Assembly (NCBI GenBank): GCA_900554945.1
Contig: USJN01000132.1
Location: forward strand, 1-5,194
Reading direction: 5' to 3'
Length of the DNA stretch: 5,194 nucleotides
Origin: an uncultured Coriobacteriaceae bacterium
GTDB lineage: Bacteria; Actinomycetota; Coriobacteriia; Coriobacteriales; Eggerthellaceae
In this document: piece by piece, positions 1-5,194 of the stretch
How positions within the stretch are numbered: position 1 is the first letter of the stretch
Layout: each line of letters starts with the position of its first letter
Notes under the pieces: generated by a model
Told to the model about the DNA's origin: nothing
Databases searched by the model: none
What the model saw: only the letters and a program-made list of their open reading frames with translations
Made by a program: the position numbers and the translations under genes

Positions 1-2
1 AA

Positions 3-320
3 CGCGAGGACATGGCGACCGACCCTCGGGCGCGCCTGCTCGCCCCGTCCATGGTGTACGCGCTGTGTAACGGCGACCCGGTGAACGAGCTTGCGCTGTC
101 GGCCCCGGAGGCCACGAAAACCATGATGGAGCACGACTGGGGGATCACGGACCGCGAGGGGCTCATCCGCCAGCTGTATTCGCTCCTGCGCGCGGGGCAA
201 CGCGAGGGGTCGGCGCGCGCGGCGGAGGAATCACACCCCAAGCGCACTTGTTCGGAAGGTGGCGACAATCGAGGCAAAATTGCCGCTGCAAGGTTACTTC
301 CCCACACTAATAATATGTAG
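3..320 (+). CDS. Partial gene, possible DUF1266-family N-terminal fragment
   Basis: The frame is open to the left edge and ends at TAG 318-320. An ATG lies at 12, but its AGGA (7-10) is only one base away, too close for a normal ribosome binding site, so the real start is probably outside the window. Counting from that ATG, residues ~8-65 read like a helical DUF1266 module: an alanine/leucine helix, then HDWGITDREGLIRQLYSLL at 41-59, which resembles the family's W-G-I-x-(S/T)-R-E-x-L core followed by a helix. The role of DUF1266 proteins is unknown. After about residue 66 the frame turns into charged, low-complexity sequence with no resemblance to the family, and the DNA becomes AT-richer from ~240. 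The second half of the domain therefore seems missing, which suggests a 3'-truncated or decayed gene. The family call rests on pattern recognition alone and is tentative; the truncation is an inference. Confidence 0.4.
   Translation, partial: REDMATDPRARLLAPSMVYALCNGDPVNELALSAPEATKTMMEHDWGITDREGLIRQLYSLLRAGQREGSARAAEESHPKRTCSEGGDNRGKIAAARLLPHTNNM
311..316 (+). promoter_or_regulatory. Weak promoter candidate (-10 TAATAT) ahead of the yfhO operon
   Basis: TAATAT lies in the AT-rich stretch between the upstream fragment and yfhO, about 94 bases before the ATG at 410. No good -35 hexamer sits 16-18 bases upstream; the nearest (CTGCAA at 286-291) has a 19-base spacer. Just upstream is a small dyad, GGCAA (273-277) with TTGCC (280-284), which could be an operator or chance. 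The leader 321-409 is otherwise featureless and moderately AT-rich. Some promoter is expected here because the operon follows a gene remnant, but this exact site is a guess. Confidence 0.2.
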
Positions 321-402
321 TCTTTGGGTAAGCTTTTGGATTTATGCCACGAACCTTCGACTGAAAGCCCGTTCTCTCCTCGCAGGCGCTAGGATGGCTT
401 TC

Positions 403-409
403 AGGAAAA
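403..409 (+). promoter_or_regulatory. Short-spaced ribosome binding site for the YfhO-family gene
   Basis: AGGA at 403-406 is followed by AAA and then ATG at 410, a spacing of only three bases. In this frame a TGA at 362-364 blocks any further upstream extension, and no ATG, GTG or TTG lies between it and 410, so 410 is the most upstream possible start. The ATG at 394 is in a different frame. The poor spacing suggests modest initiation or some initiation at a later codon. Confidence 0.4.
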
Positions 410-3400
410 ATGACAGTCTGGAAACGAGACATAGCAGATTCAGCATCGAGGGCAGGCGAACCGCTTTCCGCCGCCGCAGGATCTCACGCGAAGCCCGAGG
501 AGCGCCCCGAGAGGCGCACCCCGCAGGCATCGAGCGCGAGGCCCGCTGTGACGAAAAGCGCGATCGCGGCATACGCCCTCTCCTTCGTCGTGCCCTTTTT
601 CGTGATTCTCTTCGCGTTTGCATCGAACGGCATCTACCCCTTCGGGGACGTCTCGGTCATGATGTACGACATGCCCGTCCAGTACGCGCAGTTCTTCGGA
701 TGGCTCTCCAACGTGATCAACGGCGACGCATCGCTTCTGTACTCCGACGACGCGGGCATGGGGTGCGGAACCTACGCGCAATATACCTATTACCTGTCGA
801 GCCCTTTAAACGCGCTCGTCGCCTTCTGCGACCCTTCGCAGGTGCCTTACTTCTTCAGCTTCCTCTTCCTTGTGAAGATTCCGCTTGCCGCCGTGACCTG
901 TCTCGTGTTCCTGCGCGGGCGCTTTGCCGCGGCAGGTGCCAAAGGGTCTTGCGCAACGCAGGTGCTCGCGGTGGTCGGCGCGATCGCCTACTCGCTCACC
1001 TCGTATGTCACCGGGTATTCAAGCAATATCATGTGGATCGACGGCGTGATTATGGTGCCGCTCGCCTGCCTGGGCGTGTACCGCCTGGTGCGCGGACGCG
1101 GATGCGCGGCCCTGTTCGCGTCGTGCGCGTGCGCCATCCTTTTCAATTGGTACACGGGCTACATGGTGTGCTTCTTCACCATCTTCTACTTCTTCTACGA
1201 GTACGCGCGCCTGCGCATCGAGGAGCGCGAGCGCGCCTGCGACGAGGGCGAACTTAGGCTCGGAAGCGAACGCGAGTGCGCAGACGGCGCGGGCAAGCGC
1301 AACGGGGGCAGCGAAAACGAGCCCGCGCGCATTGCCCCCAAGAACCGAGAGCTCGCAGGCCACCCCCTCATCCACCTGGGCCTACGCTATGCTGCGACGA
1401 TGATTCTCGCCGTGGGGGCCTCCGCGGTAATCCTCTTCCCCACGCTGATTGCACTTTTGGGCGGCAAGGGTTCAGGCGCTGGGCTGGCGTCGCTTGCGGG
1501 GACCATCTTCTCGCTCAACCCCTTCGACTACGCGAACTTCTTCGCCATCGGCACGCGGCCGGGCATCATCGTCGCGAACGCGACCCCTGCGATCGTGATT
1601 TCAGCTCTTGTGCTCGTAGGCGTCGCCGTCTTCTTCGCGGACGCTCGCAGGTCCCGCGCCCTGCGCATAGCGGGCGCCGTCATTATGGGCATTCCCGCCT
1701 CGTCGCTCGTCCTCATCCAGCTGAACACGATCTGGCTTGGATTTGTGCCCGAGTCGTCCTACACGGGCCGCATGGCGTTTCTGCTGCTGCTCACGATGGT
1801 GGCGCTTGCCTTCGAGGGCATCGCCTTCTGCCTGGACAACAAAAACGAGGCGCTCGTCGTCGCCGGAAATCCGAAGAACCGCCCCGTGCGCCACACATCG
1901 CTGCGCGCCGTGGTGAAGGGCGGCGCGGCGGCGTTCCTCATCTTCGGATGTGCCACCTTCAACGTGTGGTACCGAACGCTCTCGATTCGCCCGAGTGCCG
2001 CGAACGCCGTGCTCGAACTGGTACTGATTACGGGATTCACCGCCTTCCTTGCGCTCATGGTGCGCCAGGACCTGCGGGTTCCCGCCGAAGGGAACGCCCG
2101 CGAGAAGCGCGCGACGGGGCGCAAGATTCTTGCCCGAGCGGGAATCGCCTGCCTGGTCATCCTGTTCGCCTTCGAACAGTGCTACGGCACGGCGGCTCAG
2201 TACGCCGCATGCGACTTAAGCGCGAGCGAATACTCGAACCGCATCGCCGAGCTCGAGGAATACTACGAGGACTACCCCACCGACAACGGCTTCGCGCGCA
2301 CGGGGCAAACGTGCGTGTACTATGGGTCGTCGAAGTACAACGGACCTGATTGCACGGGGCTCGTGCTCAGTGGGTCGGGCTCGTTCGATCTGTACTCGTC
2401 CACCCAGGAAAACAGCGTGCAGAACCTGCTCATGCGTCTCGGGTACTCGAAGAAGACGCCGTTCGGAACCGCGTACCAGTCGCCCAACACGGCGGCAGAT
2501 GCGCTCCTTTCGGTGACCAACGTCATTGCTGAGGAGCAGCCACCCGAAACCGAGCTCGTCGGTGACCATGCTCAAAAGCTCTACGGGTCGTATCGCGATT
2601 GGAAGACGACCTCGTCGATGCCTCTCGGCTACGGCATTGCGGCCACAGCCGAGGAGACGGAGCTGGCGAATAAGGCAGACTACTCGAACGCTGCGACCGA
2701 TGCGACCGACGACGAGCCCACCGACGCATGGAGTGCCAACCCCTTCAACAACCAGATAGCGATGTACGCGTCCGTCACAGGCGCCGACGCAAGCGGTCTC
2801 TACCATAAGGCGACCGCTGCCGACGCGGAGAGCACGAGCGCAACCCAGCGCGACTTCACCGTCACCACCACGAGCGCGGGGCCGCTTTTCCTCTACTTCC
2901 CGAGCATCTACCTGCTCGACATCGAAGAGGCCGGTATCTCCTGCTATGCCCAGGTCAACGGCAACACCGTCGAGCACGTCGGCGGGCGCGGGTCATGCAA
3001 CGTGGTCTACGCGGGCACGTTCGACGCGGGCGAGACCGTCACGGTATCGATTGTCCCGACGGCCATGAAGCAGACGACCGTGAACAAGCACGGGCAAATC
3101 GTCGACGTTCAGCAGGCGGTCTTCAACGCACCGACCGAGGCAGCCATCAGGGCAGAGACGCTCGATGTCGGCGAGATGAAGACGCTGCTCGGAAAGCTTG
3201 ATTCCGCCGGCTTCTCGTTGAAATCGTTCTCGAACGGCCAGGTGAGCGCCTCCTTCGACGCCCAGCGCGACGAGACGCTCCTCGTTTCCATCCCCTACGA
3301 GAAGGGCTGGAGCGCCACTGTGAACGGACACAACGTGCCGGTCCACGAGCTCTACGGCGGACTTTTGGGCATCGACGTCTCCGAGGGCATCAACGACATC

Positions 3401-3541
3401 GAACTCCACTACATGACGCCCGGCCTCATACCGAGCGCGATTATCAGCATCGCGAGCGTCGTTGTGTTCTGCGCATGGCGCGCCTTCGAGAACCGTCGCC
3501 ATCGCACGCGCGCGACCAGCGGAAAGAGAGCAGCGCAATGA
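410..3541 (+). CDS. yfhO: YfhO-family polytopic membrane protein (putative GT-C-like envelope glycosyltransferase)
   Basis: This 1043-residue membrane protein probably transfers a sugar from a polyprenyl-phosphate carrier to an envelope polymer outside the cell, as described for Bacillus YfhO working with CsbB. Residues 1-48 are a charged, Ala/Pro/Arg-rich cytoplasmic tail; the first membrane segment is ~50-71. The first outer loop carries the family signature YPFGDVSVMMYDMPVQY (76-92) and then SDDAGMG and YYLSSPLNAL (112-136), with acidic residues D80 and D87 as candidate catalytic or metal-binding positions. Further hydrophobic segments lie near 145-168, 184-225, 232-262, 327-350, 391-410, 417-438, 454-474, 505-520, 533-550 and 575-592. 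Next is a large soluble, presumably extracytoplasmic domain (~593-1002) with the YfhO C-terminal motif IPYEKGWSATVNG (961-973), then a last membrane helix (~1003-1022) and a basic tail. It is longer than the ~850-900 residues usual for the family, partly because of the tail and a charged loop at ~265-318. The stop overlaps the downstream glycosyltransferase start. The family is fairly sure; the substrate is unknown. Confidence 0.88.
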   Translation: MTVWKRDIADSASRAGEPLSAAAGSHAKPEERPERRTPQASSARPAVTKSAIAAYALSFVVPFFVILFAFASNGIYPFGDVSVMMYDMPVQYAQFFGWLSNVINGDASLLYSDDAGMGCGTYAQYTYYLSSPLNALVAFCDPSQVPYFFSFLFLVKIPLAAVTCLVFLRGRFAAAGAKGSCATQVLAVVGAIAYSLTSYVTGYSSNIMWIDGVIMVPLACLGVYRLVRGRGCAALFASCACAILFNWYTGYMVCFFTIFYFFYEYARLRIEERERACDEGELRLGSERECADGAGKRNGGSENEPARIAPKNRELAGHPLIHLGLRYAATMILAVGASAVILFPTLIALLGGKGSGAGLASLAGTIFSLNPFDYANFFAIGTRPGIIVANATPAIVISALVLVGVAVFFADARRSRALRIAGAVIMGIPASSLVLIQLNTIWLGFVPESSYTGRMAFLLLLTMVALAFEGIAFCLDNKNEALVVAGNPKNRPVRHTSLRAVVKGGAAAFLIFGCATFNVWYRTLSIRPSAANAVLELVLITGFTAFLALMVRQDLRVPAEGNAREKRATGRKILARAGIACLVILFAFEQCYGTAAQYAACDLSASEYSNRIAELEEYYEDYPTDNGFARTGQTCVYYGSSKYNGPDCTGLVLSGSGSFDLYSSTQENSVQNLLMRLGYSKKTPFGTAYQSPNTAADALLSVTNVIAEEQPPETELVGDHAQKLYGSYRDWKTTSSMPLGYGIAATAEETELANKADYSNAATDATDDEPTDAWSANPFNNQIAMYASVTGADASGLYHKATAADAESTSATQRDFTVTTTSAGPLFLYFPSIYLLDIEEAGISCYAQVNGNTVEHVGGRGSCNVVYAGTFDAGETVTVSIVPTAMKQTTVNKHGQIVDVQQAVFNAPTEAAIRAETLDVGEMKTLLGKLDSAGFSLKSFSNGQVSASFDAQRDETLLVSIPYEKGWSATVNGHNVPVHELYGGLLGIDVSEGINDIELHYMTPGLIPSAIISIASVVVFCAWRAFENRRHRTRATSGKRAAQ
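3521..3537 (+). promoter_or_regulatory. Ribosome binding site within the yfhO 3' end, for the glycosyltransferase
   Basis: A purine run, GGAAAGAGAG (3521-3530), lies seven bases before the ATG at 3538, inside the last codons of yfhO. With the ATGA overlap (3538-3541) this points to translational coupling. It supports 3538 over an in-frame ATG at 3475, which would add 21 arginine- and serine-rich residues ahead of the conserved GT2 start and would overlap yfhO by 67 bases. Confidence 0.6.
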
Positions 3542-4512
3542 CCAACCCTTACAGCTTGAGCTTCGTCGTCCCCTGTTATAACGAGGTCGACAACATCCGC
3601 CTGTTCAAGCGCCGCGCCTTCGAGTGCTTCGACGCGGAGGGCATTTCGCTTGAGATCGTGTTCGTAAACGATGGCAGCCAGGACGGCACCTTCGAGCTGC
3701 TGCGCGAGGTCGTGAGCGAGACCGACCCTTCTCATCCCATGCAGGCCGTGCAGTTCTCCCGCAACTTCGGCAAGGAGGCAGCACTGTATGCGGGCATGGA
3801 AGCGGCACGCGGCGAGTGCATCTGCCTCATCGATGCCGACCTGCAGCAAACGCCCGAGGACGCGCTGCGCATGTACAAACTGCTTATGGACAAGCCCGAG
3901 TACGATATCGTCGCTGCCTGTCAGATCGAGCGCAAGGAAAGCGTCGTGTTAAAGCTGTTCAAGCACTCGTTCTACAAAACCTTCAACGGCATCTGCACCG
4001 ACATCGAGATCCCTGCGAACGTGAGCGACTTCCGCGTGTTCCGCCACACCGTGGCCGACGCCCTGCTCTCACTGCCCGAAGGTCAGCGCTTCAGCAAGGG
4101 ACTTTTCGCATGGGTCGGGTTCAAGACGCTCGAGGTGCCCTACGAGCCGGACGCGCGCGCCAACGGCGAGAGCAAATGGTCGGTGAAGTCGTTGTTTCAC
4201 TATGCAGCGAACGGCATTTTAGGCTTCACGACCTGGCCTTTGAAGGTCGCCGTCTGGATCGGGCTCGTCGCCTCGCTCGGAGGGTTCGTCTATCTTCTGT
4301 GGATCATCTTCGAATACGCGCTGCGGGGCACCGACGTGCCGGGCTTCCCGACGCTCGCGTGCCTGATTCTGCTGTTCGGCGGCCTGCAGCTCACCGTGCT
4401 TGGCGTGATCGGCGAGTATCTCTCGCGCAGCTACATTGAGGGAAAGCACCGCCCGCTCTACATCGCGAAGGAGCACCTCACGAACGAGGGGCGCGGAGAG
4501 AACGAAAAGTAG
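3538..4512 (+). CDS. GT2 family polyprenyl-phosphate glycosyltransferase (GtrB/CsbB/DPM1-like)
   Basis: This 324-residue enzyme likely transfers a sugar from a nucleotide donor (UDP-Glc or UDP-GlcNAc in known relatives) to undecaprenyl phosphate at the inner face of the membrane. The GT-A fold motifs appear in order: SFVVPCYNE (8-16), VNDGSQDGT (43-51), FSRNFGKEAALYAGM (73-87), the donor/metal-binding DAD at 99-101 within LIDADLQQTPE, SDFRVF (163-168), RFSKGLFAWVGF (184-195) and the RxxGxSK box (R207, G210, K213). Two C-terminal membrane helices follow (~233-259 and ~270-293), then a short cytoplasmic tail ending in GEYLSRSYIEGKHRPLYIA. Both the length and this two-helix arrangement match GtrB and CsbB. 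The start at 3538 forms an ATGA overlap with yfhO, so the two should be made together; the usual third partner, a GtcA-type flippase, is absent from the window. Dolichol-phosphate-mannose synthase-like specificity is an alternative, and the sugar cannot be told from sequence. Confidence 0.93.
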   Translation: MTNPYSLSFVVPCYNEVDNIRLFKRRAFECFDAEGISLEIVFVNDGSQDGTFELLREVVSETDPSHPMQAVQFSRNFGKEAALYAGMEAARGECICLIDADLQQTPEDALRMYKLLMDKPEYDIVAACQIERKESVVLKLFKHSFYKTFNGICTDIEIPANVSDFRVFRHTVADALLSLPEGQRFSKGLFAWVGFKTLEVPYEPDARANGESKWSVKSLFHYAANGILGFTTWPLKVAVWIGLVASLGGFVYLLWIIFEYALRGTDVPGFPTLACLILLFGGLQLTVLGVIGEYLSRSYIEGKHRPLYIAKEHLTNEGRGENEK

Positions 4513-4560
4513 AGCAAATGCAGCCGGCAAGCAACGAGGTTTGCTGTCATTGCGAGGTCG

Positions 4561-4577
4561 CTGTCGCGCGTCGACAG
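4561..4577. repeat. Small GC-rich hairpin
   Basis: CTGTCG (4561-4566) and CGACAG (4572-4577) form a six-base stem around a five-base loop, about 50 bases after the glycosyltransferase stop. No T-run follows, so it is not an intrinsic terminator by itself. It adjoins the first copy of the direct repeat and could be part of a REP-like element. Confidence 0.4.
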
Positions 4578-4580
4578 GGG

Positions 4581-4607
4581 CGCATCGAGCATTCGGTCAC
4601 CTCGCGC
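4581..4607 (+). repeat. Direct repeat, copy 1 (27 bases)
   Basis: This matches 4883-4909 over 27 bases with two transitions (A4588 versus G4890, T4602 versus C4904). The invariant core is GCATTCGGTCACC (4589-4601). An ACAG tract a few bases upstream is shared too (4574-4577 and 4875-4878) if a one-base gap is allowed. A match this long with only two differences is very unlikely by chance, so the copies probably belong to an interspersed repeat or flank an inserted segment. Confidence 0.8.
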
Positions 4608-4673
4608 ACTCGCGAAGCGCGTCTACGGGAGTGTTCCTTTCTCGAAATCGGCTCGCCGTGGACAAAAAATGGC

Positions 4674-4697
4674 GATATGTGAGGAGTTGCACATATC
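4674..4697. repeat. Perfect 8-base dyad GATATGTG/CACATATC
   Basis: GATATGTG (4674-4681) and CACATATC (4690-4697) are perfect inverted copies eight bases apart. A third copy, CACATATC, occurs at 4777-4784 in the right arm of the longer inverted repeat, so the left half-site can pair with either. The size and spacing would suit a dimeric regulator's operator or an RNA hairpin; no adjacent promoter or divergent gene favours the operator reading. Confidence 0.5.
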
Positions 4698-4757
4698 AAA
4701 CTTATCTTTAAAGAATCTGACCTGGGAAAATGTCGGGGAACGGATGCCGAGATGCCC

Positions 4758-4796
4758 AAAAGCGTCGATTCGGACTCACATATCGGACGCTTTTTG
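4758..4796. terminator. Candidate bidirectional intrinsic terminator
   Basis: AAAAGCGTC (4758-4766) pairs with GACGCTTTT (4786-4794). GAT (4767-4769) with ATC (4782-4784) extends the stem past a one-base bulge, leaving a ~12-base loop. The stem is flanked by A-run on one side and five Ts on the other, so it could end transcripts from either strand. It lies between convergent genes, ~245 bases after the glycosyltransferase stop and ~140 bases after the - strand stop. The GC core of the stem is only five pairs, which makes it weak. Confidence 0.42.
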
Positions 4797-4803
4797 TCCA
4801 CGA

Positions 4804-4839
4804 CTTTGCCCTTGAGCTCATTTGCTCTTCGGGGCAAAG
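4804..4839. repeat. Inverted repeat CTTTGCCC/GGGCAAAG
   Basis: CTTTGCCC (4804-4811) and GGGCAAAG (4832-4839) form a perfect eight-base stem around a 20-base loop that contains GAGCTC. It adjoins the right arm of the long inverted repeat. No T-run follows on the + strand, so it could be an extra structural element or a chance pairing. Confidence 0.35.
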
Positions 4840-4882
4840 GCGGGGCGCTCGTAGTCGAAGCCGACGATCGGAAAACAGAGGA

Positions 4883-4909
4883 CGCATCGGGCATTCGGTC
4901 ACCCCGCGC
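4883..4909 (+). repeat. Direct repeat, copy 2 (27 bases)
   Basis: This is the second copy of the repeat at 4581-4607, in the same orientation and 302 bases downstream, with core GCATTCGGTCACC at 4891-4903. It ends 26 bases before the stop codon of the - strand gene. The two copies bracket the inverted repeat and hairpins. Confidence 0.8.
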
Positions 4910-4935
4910 GCCGTCAAGAAAGCACTCGCTGGATC

Positions 4936-5169
4936 TTAAAGTTTCCCGTCGCGCATCGCCTTCAGCTTGGCGAGGGTATCGGCGGGAATGCGATCACCGA
5001 GCGTGCGCTTCTCGGCCACCTTCGGCGACTCGTCGAGGCGCGCCTGATCGTAGTATTCCCCCACTTCATAGCTGAAGCCGTTCGCACTCATGCGGTCGAC
5101 GCCGCCTCCGAAGACGGTGTCTTGGATGGTGGCGTCGCTTGTGACCACGAGCGTTTCGACCATGCGCTC
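4936..5169 (-). CDS. 3' end of an unrecognised gene, cut off by the contig end
   Basis: On the - strand, 77 genomic codons run from 5169 down to a TAA at 4938-4936, convergent with the operon. The visible C-terminal part starts ERMVETLVVTSDATIQDTVF, contains a glycine-rich turn (FGGGVDRM, 20-27) and a polar stretch around SYEVGEYYD (33-41), and ends in a helix-like DRIPADTLAKLKAMRDGKL (59-77). Composition looks like an ordinary soluble protein, with no membrane segment. I do not recognise the family. The frame continues to 5184 only because adapter bases encode an artificial MLFRS start, so that ATG is not real. An ATG at 5163-5161 exists but has no visible ribosome binding site, and the sequence reads like the end of a longer protein. 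Confidence 0.65.
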   Translation of the reverse strand, partial: ERMVETLVVTSDATIQDTVFGGGVDRMSANGFSYEVGEYYDQARLDESPKVAEKRTLGDRIPADTLAKLKAMRDGKL

Positions 5170-5194
5170 AGATCGGAAGAGCACACGTCTGAAC
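5170..5194 (+). other. Illumina TruSeq adapter remnant (not genomic)
   Basis: The last 25 bases begin AGATCGGAAGAGCACACG and continue exactly as the standard Illumina read-1 adapter. This is untrimmed sequencing adapter at the contig end. Read on the - strand it creates the artificial protein start MLFRS, which is familiar as an adapter artefact. Confidence 0.97.

Larger units (their letters stand above)
4657..4802. repeat. Long interrupted inverted repeat (possible MITE-like or RNA-structure element)
   Basis: The left arm (4657-4683) and right arm (4775-4802) are reverse complements in two blocks. The outer 12-base block is CGTGGACAAAAA (4657-4668) against 4791-4802, and the inner 11-base block is CGATATGTGAG (4673-4683) against 4775-4785. 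The blocks are separated by 4 and 5 unmatched bases. The arms enclose 91 bases. No obvious target-site duplication flanks them, and no transposase is present. It may be a small non-autonomous element, a cruciform, or part of a folded transcript. Confidence 0.7.
4513..4935. other. Structured convergent intergenic region without a convincing gene
   Basis: This stretch separates the + strand operon from the - strand partial gene. The short open frames in it lack ribosome binding sites and recognisable domains, and they run across the repeats, so I treat them as non-coding. The middle (about 4640-4800) is clearly AT-richer than the genes. It holds a direct repeat pair (4581-4607 and 4883-4909), a long interrupted inverted repeat (4657-4683 with 4775-4802), a perfect 10-base palindrome TCTTTAAAGA (4705-4714) and several hairpins described separately. 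GTCATTGCGAGG (4546-4557) resembles the start of the GTCATTGCGAG-type interspersed repeats found in many bacterial genomes. No good stem with a U-tract lies directly after the glycosyltransferase stop. Confidence 0.6.

Noticed and set aside
259..1257. Long + strand frame of 332 codons
   Set aside because: It is an arginine-rich shadow of the YfhO gene in another frame, with no domain or ribosome binding site. The hydrophobic stretch near its start (about 292-355) lies in the AT-rich leader and looks accidental.
1276..2349. Second long + strand frame of 357 codons
   Set aside because: Arg/His-rich composition typical of an off-frame reading of GC-rich coding DNA, wholly inside the YfhO gene.
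2216..2977. 253-codon - strand frame
   Set aside because: Antisense shadow of the YfhO extracytoplasmic domain, with no recognisable family and no promoter or ribosome binding site.
3475..3537. Extended N-terminus for the glycosyltransferase from an ATG at 3475
   Set aside because: The conserved GT2 start begins just after 3538, which has the ATGA overlap and a purine-rich binding site; the extra 21 residues are off-frame YfhO sequence.
4687..4715. Promoter in the AT-rich middle of the intergenic region (TTGCAC as -35)
   Set aside because: No acceptable -10 hexamer lies 16-18 bases downstream, and the + strand direction would run antisense into the convergent gene.
4581..4909. CRISPR array
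   Set aside because: Only two repeat copies, 275 bases apart, with no regular spacers and no cas genes.
4730..5075. Small + strand frames across the repeats and into the - strand gene
   Set aside because: They run over direct and inverted repeats and antisense to a better-supported gene, with no ribosome binding site or domain.

Overview
This is high-GC bacterial DNA. The first 320 bases hold the remains or end of a possible DUF1266-type gene. After it comes a tightly packed two-gene cell-envelope glycosylation operon on the + strand, and then a convergent partial gene on the - strand. Codon use is strongly GC-rich at third positions, and the alanine-rich, YfhO-type membrane protein next to a GtrB/CsbB-type glycosyltransferase would suit a Gram-positive actinobacterium such as a gut Coriobacteriia member. 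That placement is an inference from composition and gene content; there is no rRNA or marker gene here.

Layout. Positions 3-320: an open frame running in from the left edge whose first ~65 codons look like the N-terminal part of a DUF1266 protein; the rest does not look like that family. Positions 321-409: short, AT-richer leader with a weak promoter candidate. Positions 410-3541: a 1043-residue YfhO-family polytopic membrane protein. Positions 3538-4512: a 324-residue GT2 glycosyltransferase whose ATG overlaps the yfhO stop codon (ATGA). Positions 4513-4935: about 420 bases with no convincing gene but dense structure: a 27-base direct repeat pair, a long interrupted inverted repeat and several hairpins, one of them a plausible bidirectional terminator between the convergent genes. 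Positions 4936-5169: the 3' end of an unrecognised - strand gene. Positions 5170-5194 are not genomic: they match the Illumina TruSeq adapter, so this is the end of a draft or metagenomic contig.

How the genes work together. In the CsbB/YfhO systems known from Firmicutes, the GT2 enzyme loads a sugar from a nucleotide donor onto undecaprenyl phosphate on the cytoplasmic face. A small GtcA-type flippase turns the lipid-linked sugar over, and the multi-spanning YfhO-type protein transfers the sugar to an envelope polymer outside the cell. The first and last components are here and look translationally coupled; no flippase is encoded in the window. The sugar and the acceptor cannot be read from the sequence. 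I see no clear sign of a wholly new system. The most unexplained part is the structured, repeat-containing region at 4540-4910.
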